A stretch of DNA of 64,000 nucleotides from Caprella mutica (Eukaryota > Arthropoda > Malacostraca > Amphipoda > Caprellidae). The first letter of the stretch is position 1, and the number at the start of each line of letters is the position of its first letter. Below the pieces are notes generated by a model. The model worked only from the letters and a program-made list of their open reading frames with translations, had not been told where the DNA came from and ran no database searches. Of the stretch, positions 1-12,800 are shown one piece after another. The stretch lies in NCBI GenBank assembly GCA_947561585.1, contig CANNZV010001624.1, positions 57,481 to 121,480 of the forward strand, given 5' to 3'. Position numbers and translations under genes: made by a program.

Positions 1-443
1 ACAAAATCCCACTGACTTTTTCTAAAAGCTGAAAAAATCCACCATAAATTTCCATTAATTTGGCTTATCCACCAACATTTTCCCAATTTATCCACCGAAA
101 ATTAATGGTAACATAGGAAATAAATAGCTAAAAATCCACCGACTTTGCCAGAATATTATTTGCAAAGGGGAAAAAATTCCACCGACATGTCGGTGGAATT
201 TCCCAAGTAAAATAGTATGTCTCAAAAACTCGCCATTTGTCTCTCCAGCTCTCTCCAAAATTGAACAAATTCTCTCCAAAATGATCAAATTTTCATAAAT
301 TCTCTCCAAAATAACATTGTAGCATAGGAGAAAACTCGCCATTTGCAATTGAAGGACTCAAAATAACTGTCACAAACTCGCCATCAAAATGGCTAGTTTG
401 GACATGCTTTATTACTTGAGAATTTACCATGAAATACAGACTG
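1..443. mobile_element. Family A CAGTCTG element, interrupted by a family C element
   Basis: Bases 1-204 follow the family A order: TTCCACTGACTTTTT, CCACCATAAATTTCC, the core TTAATGGTAACATAGG at about 102-117, CCACCGACTTTGCC, and CCGACATGTCGGTGGAATTT. The right terminus ACCATGAAATACAGACTGG reappears at 425-444. Between them, 205-418 is a family C element (AGTAAAATAGTATG at one end, GGACATGCTTTATTAC at the other, with AACTCGCCAT near both). The left end lies outside the window. No coding capacity; families defined by comparison within this window. Confidence 0.7.
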
Positions 444-473
444 GCTGGTTTGGGGGCATATCAATTTGATTAA

Positions 474-563
474 TGTTACTCATTGTTATATACATACATT
501 ATATCAAATGGGAATAAATTAATGGTATTCCCATTTAATATGTATATAACAATGTGTAACACA
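474..563. repeat. Short palindromic element (MITE-like hairpin)
   Basis: GTTACTCATTGTTATATACA is mirrored by TGTATATAACAATGTGTAAC, and TATCAAATGGGAATA by GGTATTCCCATTTAATA, around a centre of AAATTAAT. Nearly the whole 90 bp can fold into one stem. The rest of 445-1125 is AT-rich with nothing coding; a second AT-only palindrome lies at about 1049-1097. Confidence 0.6.
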
Positions 564-1125
564 CTACACCCCAAACATACATTGCACTATAAGTAATAAA
601 GTAGAAGTTGATAATAAATACAGTTCGATATTTTAACTTTCTTCCGGAAATATATCTTTAATTTAGATATGTATTTTATATCGAATTTTCTGTCTATTTC
701 ATTACTAAAAGGCTCTCGTTTTCTTTCTTTTGAGTGTTGCATCGATTGCTAATCTAAAAATGTATCTGAACGATACAGAGGGATCTATTTTGTTTCTTTT
801 TCGACATCGAAAATGGAGACTCGTAGAGCACGTGGTACCGTTTAGAAATATAATTGACACCACTGTGTTTACTGGGAAGTGGTGTTTCTGGGACTCGGCC
901 ATCCTGGATGCATATTAAATTGAATCGTTGATTCAGGTTTGAAATTTCATAGTGAATATGCAAGGAAATTGACATCAGGTTTCGATAAATTATGAATTTT
1001 ATCTTGCACATTTCAGTACATTATGAATACATTTTGAATGTAAATCAATAATATAATATAATATCTAATTTAATTAGATATATATTATATTATTGAATAT
1101 AATTTTTCTCTCGTAAATAAGATAT

Positions 1126-1362
1126 CCAGTCTGCAGAATGTGTCTCTTGACTCTTCTCAATCTTCCGCAGAGACTTTAATTTGAGAGAGAGCTACTCTCT
1201 GACTCTCAGCAGCAGATTCAGAATCTCCCGCAGGCTCGCAGCTAAATTAATGGTAACATAGGTATTAATTCAAGAACTCCCGCAGAGATCTCCAATTTCT
1301 AAAATTCAATCAGAAACTCCCGCAGAGAGTCATGGAAAAATGTTCCATATTCTGCAGACTGG
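1126..1362 (-). mobile_element. Family B CAGTCTG element (CTGCGGGAG type), full length
   Basis: It starts CCAGTCTGCAGAATGTGTC and ends GGAACA-complement TGTTCCATATTCTGCAGACTGG, so both ends are inverted copies of CAGTCTGCAGAATRTG. Inside are repeated CTCCCGCAGAGA blocks and the shared core TTAATGGTAACATAGGTATT at 1248-1267. About 237 bp, no coding capacity. Related copies lie at 4324-4572 and from 37679 to 39006. Confidence 0.75.
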
Positions 1363-1541
1363 TCCACCAACATCATTTTCGGTGGATAAATTGGGAAGAT
1401 GATCTTCCCAATTTATCCACCGAAAATTAATGGTAACATAGGAATAAATAGCTAAAAATCCACCAACTTTGCCAGAATATTATTTTCAAAGGTGAAAAAT
1501 TCCACCGACATGTCGGTGGAATTTACCACCAAATACAGACT
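1362..1541. mobile_element. Family A element with a near-perfect 53-bp hairpin
   Basis: After CCACCAACATC, bases 1375-1400 and 1402-1427 are exact 26-bp inverted copies around one G (ends ATTTTCGGTGGATAAATTGG / CCAATTTATCCACCGAAAAT). It then follows family A: the core at about 1426-1446, CCACCAACTTTGCC, CCGACATGTCGG and the terminus ACCACCAAATACAGACTGG. The left arm looks like a secondary duplication of the usual family A segment CCCAATTTATCCACCG. Confidence 0.7.
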
Positions 1542-1645
1542 GGGCAGAGACTGATAGTGAAAGTGACAGACATATGGAGAGTTTGTCAACCCCACTATTT
1601 TATTTCATAGGTTAGGTTACCTCATTTAACCCATTTTTAAATAGC

Positions 1646-3350
1646 CAGTCTGCAAGCATTCAGTGTCATTCATACTTATAGCAGCATACTCAGTCTCCAG
1701 AATAATCCAGATATTTAATTTTAGACAGACTGCAGAGACTGGTAAAGTGTTCTCCAAGAAATCCTCTATTTTGACTTCTGTTCTCAGTAAAATACATGTA
1801 AATATTCTATATAGGAGAAAATTAGGGATTGTTCAACATATTATGCAGACTGGAATTTTTGGGGTAATTTGTTTATTTGTGCCAGTCTGAAAAGTAGGTC
1901 TCCAGAGACCCAGGATTTTTTGCAGAAAATGGGATTTGGGCGCAGCAAATAAAATGGCAACATAGGAATTAAATAGGTCTTTGGTGCAGGATTAATCCTC
2001 TAATCCTGCTGTACTTTTCAGACTGGTATTGGTGTACAAAGATGGCCCAGTTGCGAAATACGACTCCCTTCAAATTTCCAATAGATAATAAGGGTTTTTG
2101 TGTGTTTTTAATGACGGCTGTCATGAAATACGACACTTTCCAAATATGAAAATTATTTGAAACTCTCGGACTCTTCAATCTTGAAATATGATATATTGGT
2201 GATTGAAAAGAGATGGCTGTCTCCCAGTCTGTATTTGGTGCACAAAATTCCACTGACTTTTTTGAAAAAGCTGAAAAAATCCACCATAAATATCCAGTAA
2301 TTTGGCTGATCCACCAACATTTTCCCAGGTAATAAAGCACGTCCAAACTCGCCATTTTAATGGCGAGTTAGTGACAGTTATATTGAGCCCTTCGATTGCG
2401 AATGGCGAGAAGCATCTAATTTTCTCCTATGCTACAATGTTATTTTGGAGAGAATTTATGATAATTTTATCATTATGGAGAGAAATTTGGTGATTTTTGG
2501 AAAGAGCTGGAGAGACAAATGGAGAGTTTATGACCCATACTATTTTACTTAGCATTTTACCCCATTTTTCCACCGCAAATTAATGGTAACATAGGAATAA
2601 TTAGCTAAAAATCCACCAACTTTGCCAGAATATTATTTCTAATGGAGAAAAATTCCACCGACAAGTCTGTGGAATTTATCATGAAATACAGTCTGGGCTG
2701 TCTCGAAACACGACTCCTCATGTTATACCGTATACGAAACGTAAGCGGTAAGACCAACCTAACCTACCTCCAATTGGTAAGCAAAAAGCCTTTCTATGTT
2801 TATACCATTCAATTTAAGTACAACTTATTGAACCTTATAATACAATGAAATATCCTTTATTAAACTTTATAATACAATCAAATATTCTTCGTCAAATGTT
2901 TGAAGCAATCACATAAATCCAGACTGCAGGAACTGGTAAAGTATTTTCCAAGAAATTCTCTATTTTGGCTTCTGTTCTCAATAAATAACATGTAAATATA
3001 GGAGGAAATTGAGGATTGTTCGCACAGAAAATGTCCCATGTTCTGCAGACTGGACATGAGAATAAGTTGGTATAGTTTGTCGTAACTATGATACAAAAAT
3101 TTGCTATTATATTTATTTTAATTTTATTGAATTTAAATGATTTCATTACTAATAATTGAATTTAAATTGAGAGGAGTCGGATTGTTTTAAGATCGTCTCT
3201 ATATAGCTGTCATGAAAAGCGACTCCCCTGAATTTCTCCCCGTAGTAATACTGAAGAGATATGATTTAATTACCATGAGAGGAGTCGGATTGGATTTTTA
3301 TATTTCAAGGTAGTCGTGTTTTGTGACGGCCATCTCTATCCACCAGCCTG
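1646..3350. mobile_element. Cluster of family A, C, D and E CAGTCTG-ended modules
   Basis: Bounded modules follow each other: a family D piece around 1722-1860 and another at 2920-3054 (ACTGCAGGAACTGGTAAAGT to TGTTCTGCAGACTGG); a family E piece at 2019-2230 (repeated ACGACTC, TCATGAAATACGAC, then GGCTGTCTCCCAGTCTG), with a relative at 3159-3345; and family A at 2224-2324 and 2556-2695, split by a family C element (about 2325-2555). Short ORFs here are incidental. No gene seen. Confidence 0.6.
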
Positions 3351-3510
3351 TATTTGGTGCACAAAATTCCACTGACTTTTTGAAAAAGCTGAAAAAATCC
3401 ACCATAAATTTCTAGTAATTTTGCTGATCCACTAACATTTTACCCATTTTTCCTCCGAAAATTAATGGTAACATAGAAATAAATAGCTAAAAATCCACCG
3501 ACTTTGCAAA
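3343..3510. mobile_element. Partial family A CAGTCTG element
   Basis: It begins CCAGCCTGTATTTGGTGCAC and carries TTCCACTGACTTTTTG, CCACCATAAATTTC, the core TTAATGGTAACATAGAAAT and CCACCGACTTTGC, then stops without the CCGACATGTCGG end. From 3511 to 4323 no element or gene is recognisable, although a 136-codon open frame runs from 4016 into the next element. Confidence 0.6.
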
Positions 3511-4323
3511 ATATTTTTACTCCTTCATTTAAATACGTTAATTTATCTTTATTTGATTCTTTCCATTTTATCTTTTCCATTTACGGTAGCTAATTAATTG
3601 TTATCTCATCAAAGTAGCTGAACTCCATTCTATCATGGGTTTCGTCTTATTCAAAAATAAGTATTAATTCTCATGATTGCAAGGGATTCCTGGAACTACG
3701 AGGACAATGAAACAACACATTATAATTAACTAAATCCACTATTGATAATATTAATGCAAGAAATTACACCGAAAGGTTACTCAAAATACACATGAAGTAC
3801 ATTATACAATTCAACATCCGGACTGGACATTTTACTAATCCACACAATAATTAATGAGAGGCTAGAACCCAAGATACTTATTATACTCATTGAGGAAATG
3901 GTCAGAGGCTTCAATCAGGTCACATGGCAGGACATCTCTTCAGACTTAGTTAATCACATCACCAATAACTATCAAGACACTGCGGTCAAGGAATGAGGGA
4001 TATAAATATTATAAAGTGTGGCAGGAAAGTTGTCAGTTTAGTGAGAAAATGGATCCAGGTCGCCACATTTCAGATACTTTAAAGGAGAAATTTGACTTCA
4101 TAATGAAGATTTTACACTTGGAAACATCCTTATACTTCATGCCTGATGCATGTGCATCTCTTGAGACTATTTTAAAAGTGATTTACTTGTTATTTACAGG
4201 TTTTCCAACTTATTTAACCCTTCTAAAGTTGCCAATATACTGGCAACTTTGTTCATACTTTAAAACATGGTTTCAAGGCCTCAACAGTTGCTGGATAAAC
4301 TTCACAACTTCATACATCTTTTG

Positions 4324-4572
4324 CAGACTGCAGAATATGGAACATTTTTCCAAAACTCTCTGCGACTGCAACAAATCTGAGCCAAATTTTAGAAATTTTA
4401 TATATCTGCAGGAGATATGGAATTAATTCCTATGTAGCTAACCATTAATTTAGCTGCGGGAGATTCTGAATCTGCTACTGAGAGTTGGAGAGTAACAGTC
4501 TCTCAAATTCAAGTCTCTGCCGGGCAAGAGTCACTTTATCATTTTATGCTGTTATACAGAGTCTGCAGACTG
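4324..4572 (+). mobile_element. Diverged family B CAGTCTG element
   Basis: Starts GCAGACTGCAGAATATGGAA, continues with ACTCTCTGCG, the core in reverse (ATTAATTCCTATG, then an extra TAGCTA, then ACCATTAATTTAGC), TGCGGGAGATTCTGAATC and ends TCTGCAGACTGG. The 5-6 bp insertion splits the core, showing decay. Confidence 0.65.
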
Positions 4573-4597
4573 GGATGGGTGTTGGGTGAAGTATCGC

Positions 4598-4967
4598 TCA
4601 TAAACTCTCTATTTGTCTCTCCAAAACCAAAAATAACCAAATTTCTTTCCAAAATAATATTGAATGATTGAAGCATGGGAGAAACATAGATATTTCTCTC
4701 CATTTGGCGGCATTTGCAATTGAAGGGCTCAAAATAAATGTCACAAACTAGCCATTAACCAGATAATGAAGAATGTCCAAACATGCCATTTTAATTGCTA
4801 GTTTGTGACAGTTATTTTGACCCCTTATCTAATTTTCTCCTATACTTCAATGTTATTTTGGAGAGAATTTATGGTAATTTGATCATTTTGGAAAGAAATT
4901 TGGTTATTTTCGAAGAGAACTGGAGAGAGACAAAGCTTATGAGACATACTATTTTACTTGGGCCATT
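4598..4967. mobile_element. Family C elements in head-to-head arrangement
   Basis: 4598-4757 (AACTCTCTATTTGTCTCTCC to CACAAACTAGCCATT) is roughly the reverse complement of 4769-4967 (GAATGTCCAAACATGCC, CTAGTTTGTGACAGTTATTT, TTTTGGAGAGAATTTATGG, ending CATACTATTTTACTTGG). Together they form a large imperfect palindrome. 4968-6120, upstream of DOCK, is AT-rich; I see no element or clear promoter motif in it. Confidence 0.6.
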
Positions 4968-6120
4968 AAAATGGTAAGTAAGGACTTGCATTATTAATTA
5001 TTACCTGGTTGCATACTGAAATCCATGTTATAAACTTTAATTTAACTTGAAGAGTATGTCAGTTAAAGCCAATTAATTGGCTTACATTTTATTGGCTTCA
5101 ATAATGAGCCAAAATTGGCTTTGCTCAGAGCTTCTGTGAAAATTTGGCTTTCAGTTTGCCAGCCTCTGAAAATGAAACATGGAAGTCTGAAATTATTTTT
5201 TCTGATTTCAGAATCTCAATCAGGTAGCTCCATCGACTTTAATAGTAACATAGGAATTAACTCAAAACCTCCCTGCTCCCTTAAGGAAGATTTAACTGCA
5301 GAATGAGATGGATCTTAATGTACCCTTCAAGAAAAACCTTTTGCTCCATGTTAATAATAAGTTGATGAAATTATGATGTTAACATAACTGTCATTATGCT
5401 GTCATAATTAATTATAACTTTTGTTTGCCAACTATCTTTAAATCAAGGATGAGGATTTGTTGGATACATCATGATAGTAGATGAGTAAAACAATAATTTT
5501 ACTTAACCAGTTTCTTCAGTCTAGCATAAGCACTTTACAAATAAATGTTAAGGACCTATGTCGTACATGTGACATAACATAGTAACAGATTAACTGCAGT
5601 CAGCAATTCGCTAAATGCCAATCACAATCAGCATCCTGACTTCTGTCTGAGCATTGTTATTTTGGTAATTCAATCTGCTACAACTTAACAGCTGTAGTTT
5701 AAAGACTTCAGATAATAAATTGCTTCAAACTACACTAAAACTAAATAACTGGATAAGTGTAAGGAAATTCATATTTTTTTCATATAGAAGATGCATAAAA
5801 AAATCCCATATTTTTAAATTCTACTGACTTGACTCTCCAAATAAATGGAGGAATAGTGAGATATCTCTTGAGAGTACCTAGGTGCCCAATTATGTAAGTG
5901 AAACAGGAGACCTCTATTTTTCTGATTCAAAATTTAATTATATTCATTTTTTATATTTAAATTAATTAAATTCCATTTTATTGCTATTACCATCATAATA
6001 CTTTTATTGTCTTTACAGATATTATATGTTAATGTTTGTGAATGTATCAGAAAAGCATGTTTTTTTTTTTATAATAGTCTATTGTGATTGAAAAGTGAAT
6101 GTTAATAAATTCATTGAATC

Positions 6121-6858
6121 ATGAGTTGGATGCTGACAAGAGACAAGGAAAAATATGGAGTTGGTGAGTAGAAATAAGAATGATTTGTCTCTATACTTAT
6201 TAGATATTCTAATCATTATTTATTACTGTTTGCACTTTACTGATTAATTAGTTAGCTATTGAGTTTTAAAGTCTTCGAAAACTGTTCTAGAACTTTAGAA
6301 AATTGTAAAGAGTGCAAGAAAGAATATTTGTTGTATAAATATTAGATTATTAAATATATGTGCATAATGTCAATTTTTAAAATCCTGTTAGAAATAATTA
6401 TTTTGATAAGTTGAGTTGTATTTTTTGTGTATTATCTAACTTTGTGATTCATATGCTTTAAATTTATAATTATCTTAAACTGAAGTATTCATAATTTGAT
6501 AATTTTTTATTCCTAACTAAAGCTCTTTAAGAAGCTCCCTATTTAATTAATCCATGTTATTAGTTGAAAGGTAAAGATCCCTATCATTTTGGTGTTAAAT
6601 TGAATTATATTTCCTAAAACTTAATGTAAATTTCAATTTTATCATTAATCTACCCTGATAAACATTCTATAATTTCTTTTATATTTGTTGTCACTAGCTA
6701 TTGAGAATTTCAATGGAGAATCTGTGAGTGAATTATGCCTGAAGCTTTCTGTTGGAGACACCATTCATGTGTTGGAGGTGTTTGGGTCCGATTGGGCCTA
6801 TGGATACATCACATACAACCAGGAGATGAAAGGAATATTTCCTAGGGCTTATATCCAG
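6121..6858 (+). CDS. DOCK1: DOCK exons 1-2: start codon and SH3 domain
   Basis: Exon 1 (6121-6163) encodes 14 codons plus one base, starting MSWMLTRDKEKYGV, which matches the usual DOCK-A opening (a short W-containing leader, then KYGV or HGVA). It ends at GTTG|GTGAGT. Exon 2 (6698-6858, after TCACTAG) completes the Ala codon and carries the rest of the SH3 fold: AIENF, the LSVGDTIHVLE strand, the DWAYGY turn and the KGIFPRAYIQ end. In this family the SH3 domain packs on DHR-2 and binds the ELMO C-terminus. The start was chosen because it is the only ATG that gives this leader in phase with the SH3 exon. Confidence 0.93.
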
Positions 6859-9800
6859 GTATACATTTCTGTTGTAGCTGATTGGAATATTTTTCATATC
6901 CATATTTTTTTTTAAATGTCACCTAAATTTAGGTAACTTAGCCAAACTCAAGTGGTTATTTATTTATAATTTCTCATGTGCTAATATAATTTTTAACCAA
7001 CAGAATAAAGAATGCACAGTGGATCGCAGTGGACCAGTGGAGAGAGTTATTCCCAAACTACCTCCTGTTATTCAAGAGTTAACGGCAGCCCTAAGGGCCT
7101 GGGGCAAACTGCTGAGACCCTCCTTCATTGGAAACAAAGTTCAGTTCAAGGAGGCTTATGATGCAATTGTGAACTTGATTCACCTTCGCAAAACCATCCT
7201 GTCTGGCAAACTGCCTCAGGATGAATTGAAGCGTTTAAAGCAAGAGGTCACCTACAAGATAGACAGAGTCAACAGACTGTTTAATTTAGATCTTGTTGTG
7301 AGAGATGATCAAGGTAACATTCTAAATACTAAAATCACCTCCACAACAGTTTTGTTAAGGACACACATCCAAACTGACACTCTACTCTCAAGAAACTCCA
7401 AAGATTTGAATAGCATCATTATCCCCAGCACTAGGAAGATTCACCAAGCCTGGACTCTAGAGGTTTCCTTCACTAACATCATTCTGAAGGTGACTTCAAT
7501 GTGTGAGATCAGTGCTGCTCTTCATGTTCTTGCCAAAGAAGATGCAAGGTCTGCCATCAGTGAGCCATATGTTTTCCACTGGACTCCTCAGGGAAACTTC
7601 TACACTAAATTTCATTGCATGTACACTGTGAGTGCTTTAAAATATTGAATAAATTTCTACTTAAATTAGCTTTCATGTTTTTATCAATTATCCAGATTAG
7701 AAGCGAATTTCAAATTGAAACAGACAAAATGAAAGAATTTGCTAATAAAATAAGTTTTAGGGTCAATGTGCTTATGATTAAAATCAGTGCCAGTCATCTG
7801 ATCACAACAATTGGAGCGTATTCCCATCCAGTTTGTCTTACTCACTACAATTTTTTGTCTCAGGATCTTGGTGAAAAGTTACTCAATGAGTCCAGTCTGT
7901 GGTTGGTTGGAGTGGTAGTTCAGGAGGGCAAACCTCTTGCATCTCAACCTCTTGAGAGGAGAATGTCTACAGTGTCTCTGATGCCACACAAGAAAATATC
8001 TCCTGCTATGCTTGAGAACTTACGAAGGTATGAATGTGAAATAACTGTAGGTGGCTAAGGAAGCTAGGGTAAGTACTTGATTATCGGTCAGTTCCACATT
8101 TTCGGTCACTTAAGAAAAAATGTAATAATTATTATTTAACTTTTATTTTAATTGGTATCATGGATACCAATTGGGCAATCAAAATAAAAGTTAAATAATA
8201 ATTACTACATTTTTTCTTAAGTGACCGAAAATGTGGAACTGACTGATAATCAAGTACTTCCCTAGCTATTCATTCTTTCTTGATATAATAATACTTTAAT
8301 ATTTAACCATTTTACTTTCAGACCTCATGGTGTGTTTGCGGTTGAGATATCTGAGAATGTACGCAAGCAGATAGACACATTCTCCCCCACCTCTTCCACT
8401 GTCAACACTTTGTCTTGTGAGGCTAAGGCTAACTTTGTGCTGTGTGGGGAAAAGGAGTCCCTAGACAGCGTTACTAAGAGACTCATGTCACAGGAAATAA
8501 AAGCCTCTGATGGATCAGTCTTTGTGGACATAACTCTTCACAATGGCAACATGAACACTGTGAGTATATTTTAAACAATTCCTATATTATTCAAATAAGT
8601 TTTTATTGATGAAACGTCTAAATTTACTAACTTATTTTTATTTTCAATAGAAGTAGTGTTAATATTTAATCAGATTATTTATATATTTCTAGTCATGTAT
8701 AATTAAGAGAGGTTCATGTCCCTTCTTCAGTTGCGGCAAGACTATCCCCATCACCACGCCTTCAAGGAGGTTCCCGTTGCTCCGTCACTCAGTCTAGCCG
8801 ATATCTTTGTACCAGGTTACATAAGGAATGACCTCTATGTGACCCTAGTCAGTGCAGAGATCTCAAAGGGCAGCAAGATGAGTGATAAGAATGTGGAGGT
8901 CACTGTAAAGGTCTTTGATAAAGAAAACAAACTTATGACTGTGAGTTTAACAATATTTATAATAATTATGATAGCAATAGTAGCATGAGTTTTTAAAATA
9001 ATATAAATAGTTATTTGGATTCAATGTTTCAATTATTAGTTTGACTATTATTAACAATAAAATGATAATGTCCAGTTAGCTGTAAAAATTATGTTTTGAA
9101 GTTTCAATTAAAGGAACTTTAGGAAACTGTTACATATAGCTAGCTTTATTTTAAATGTACTCATGGTCAATTACATTGAATATTCAACATTCAACTGTTT
9201 ATTATCTTTTTTATTGAACTTTTTGTTACTAAGCTGTTAGTATTAGACTATTAGGTTTCTTTTTTGTCATTAAAAAATAACAGTCAAAATTGTCTGTCAA
9301 AAGAAATAGATTTTGTGAAATATTATTTTCCATTTTACTTTAGCTATTACCTAATCAGTTTTTTTTCTCACACTAAGGGTGTTCTCAGTACCGGTGTTGG
9401 TAACAAACTGATGGATGAGTACCGGACGGTTGTCTACTACCACGAGGGAAAACCGCGGTGGAATGAGACTGTCAAGGTAGCCATACCCATTGACCAGTTC
9501 AAAGGTGCACATATCAGATTTCTCTTCAGGCACAGGTGAGGCTTTCATCAAATTCGAAATTAAATTAATTCTCCCAATTTTTTTCTGCTTTACATGCTTT
9601 ATTTGATTTGATTTTACTATTTTTGATTGAGCTTTAGCATCTTGCATCATGTCTATCAAATGCTTACCTAAATTATCTGCTTGAAAACTGAATTTATGTG
9701 AAAAATATATTTATGTGAAAAAAAAAATATTTAGTGACTAGATGTGTGAACCTTTAGTGTAAGTTAATCAAAATCATGCTTATAGCTACTTTTGATAATT

Positions 9801-12800
9801 GTAAAAGTTTCATGATTCTGAACCATTTTCAAATTATAAAATAGAATCCCTGATGTTAAATTATAATAATTATTGATCTTTTGCTGTCCCGAAATTTGAT
9901 AAAAATGGTTCTTGGATATTGACCAATAATCCCACCATATTTCAGGCCATTACTTTTCAAGTTATCCAAATGACAGGTTTACAAATACCTAAATTCCGAT
10001 CAAAACTTAACCGTCCGCAATTATGCGAAAGTAATCACATTGGAAAATATATAATTTCATAGCTCTTCTTCCCTAACTGATGTTTTAATTTGCTACTGCT
10101 AGTAGCTAGCTACACATTACTTATATACCTACCTCTGTTTTTTGCTTTATTGCTTGTCAAGTAGGTAACTGTAAAAAAGTATGAGTAGCTACCACACAAT
10201 TATTAAGCATTCAATTGTACAGCTGCATCTATTTGTATTGTTCTCTTATTTTTGAATTGATTTCTTCATGATTATTTGCCTTTGAAAAACCATTCATTGC
10301 ACAGACCAATTGACCCTTCATTGCACTCTCTAACTGACCCTTCATTGCACTCTCTAACTGACCCTTCATTGCACTCTCTAACTGACCCTTCATTGCACTC
10401 TCTAACTGACCCTTCATTGCACTCTCTAACTGACCCTTCATTGCACTCTCTAACTGACCTCTCATTGCACTCTCTAACTGACCCTTCATTGCACTCTCTA
10501 ACTGACCCTTCATTGCACTCTCTAACTGACCCTTCATTGCACTCTCTAACTGACCCTTCATTGCACTCTCTAACTGACCTCTCATTGCACTCTCTAACTG
10601 ACCTCTCATTGCACTCTCTAACTGACCTCTCATTGCACTCTCTAACTGACCTCTCATTGCACTCTCTAACTGACCTCTCATTGCACTCTCTAACTGACCT
10701 CTCATTGCACTCTCTAACTGACCTCTCATTGCACTCTCTAACTGACCCTTCATTGCACTCGCTAACTGACCCTTCATTGCACTCGCTAACTGACCCTTCA
10801 TTGCACTCGCTAACTGACCCTTCATTGCACTCGCTAACTGACCCTTCATTGCACTCGCTAACTGACCCTTCATTGCACTCGCTAACTGACCTCTCATTGC
10901 ACTCTCTAACTGACTCTTCATTGCACTCGCTAACTGACCTCTCATTGCACTCTCTAACTGACTCTTCATTGCACTCGCTAACTGACCCTTCATTGCACTC
11001 TCTAACTAATGCATCCTTATTTAGTTTTCCCCTTCATCGCAGGTCCATGAATGAAGGGAAGGAGAAGCACAATCGTCCCTTCGCTCTGTCCTTCATCACC
11101 CTCATGCTGGAGAATGGCACCACTCTTGTCAATAAGGAGCATGACCTCTACCTCTACAATGTGAGTACTAATTCATACTTGATAAAGTTATTTAGCACTG
11201 ATGGTTGAACTATATTTCCCCTATGTAGCTATATTCAATTATTCTGTAGAGCTATTTATGATATGTCAAAGAATGTAATAATGAAGCTATATCATTCATG
11301 CGCCATTTGCAACTTGCAGTATATTATTTACCTAAAGCTAATATTTAGTTGTATGTATCTGTTTAATTTTTTTCTGTCACCACTCACTGTGCAGATTGAA
11401 CACAAGAAGTGGCGTGATGAGGACTTTGAGTACCTATCACAGGGTTTGCCGTGGCTCAGGAGCAAGAGTGCCATGTCTCTGGGTAAACTGAGTTTTGGGG
11501 GACTGAGTCTCTCCACCAAAGATGCCTTCACCATCTCCACCACCTTCTGCTCCACCAAACTCACACAGAATGGTAAGTGATATCTATTGAGTGAGTAGAT
11601 AATGTAATCTGACAGTTTCTATTATTACCTTGGCATTATTACCTTGGCATTATTACCTTGATGATGTACTATCAGAGGAAAGTCACTGTGATGATGTACT
11701 ATCAGAGAAAAGAGTCATTGTGATGATGTACTATCAGAGGAAAGTCACTGTGATGATGTACTATCAGAGAAAAGTCACTGTGATGATGTACTATGAGAGA
11801 AAAGTCACTGTGATGATGTACTATGAGAGAAAAGTCACTGTGATGATGTACTATCAGAGAAAAGAGTCACTGTGATGATGTACTATGAGAGAAAAGTCAC
11901 TGTGATGATGTACTATCAGAGAAAAGTCACTGTGATGATGTACTATCAGAGGAAAGTCACTGTGATGATGTACTATCAGAGAAAAGAGTCACTGTGATGA
12001 TGTACTATCAGAGAAAAGAGTCACTGTGATGATGTACTATCAGAGAAAAGTCACTGTGATGATGTACTATCAGAGAAAAGTCACTGTGATGATGTACTAT
12101 CAGAGGAAAGTCACTGTGATGATGTACTATCAGAGAAAAGAGTCACTGTGATGATGTACTATCAGAGAAAAGAGTCACTGTGATGATGTACTATCAGAGA
12201 AAAGAGACACTGTGATGATGTACTATCAGAGAAAAGAGACACTGTGATGATGTACTATCAGAGAAAAGTCACTGTGATGATGTACTATCAGAGAAAAGTC
12301 ACTGTGATGATGTACTATCAGAGAAAAGTCACTGTGATGATGTACTATCAGAGAAAAGTCACTTTGATGATGTACTATGAGAGAAAAGTCACTGTGATAA
12401 TGTACTATCAGAGAAAAGAGTCACTGTGATGATGTACTATCAGAGAAAAGAGTCACTGTGATGATGTACTATCAGAGAAAAGAGTCACTGTGATGATGTA
12501 CTATCAGAGAAAAGAGTCACTGTGATGATGTACTATCAGAGAAAAGAGTCACTGTTATGATGCTAATTAGGAAAATCACAGTTTTCTTATTTGCTATCTT
12601 TTTCAAATCTTACATATTTATATTTTTGTTTTTAGTCCAATTTCTAAAATATCTACAAACATTAATTACAATTAGTGAAGTTCTTTTTGGAAATGTGAAA
12701 TAGGTAGCTAATGTGAATAAATTTCAGATAGCTATGCACTTTTCTTTGACTCAACTAACTTACCATTTCATCTCTTCTTCCAGAACAACTGTTGCGTCTG

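Noticed and set aside
4016..4426. 136-codon ORF as a gene
   Set aside because: Its 3' part runs into a family B CAGTCTG element and the rest shows no domain, splice structure or similarity that I recognise.
7628..7863. Coding continuation of DOCK between exons 3 and 4
   Set aside because: An acceptor-like TCCAG at 7691-7695 and an open frame exist, but only joining 7627 to 7864 gives the family motif MYT-DLG (FTDLG).
10229..10993. 254-codon open frame on the - strand (MKGQLESA repeats)
   Set aside because: It is the complement of the 24-bp minisatellite; any stop-free unit divisible by three gives such a frame.
11630..12429. Repeat protein (MMYYQRKVTV) in intron 9
   Set aside because: Product of a 30-bp minisatellite within an intron with good splice sites on both sides.
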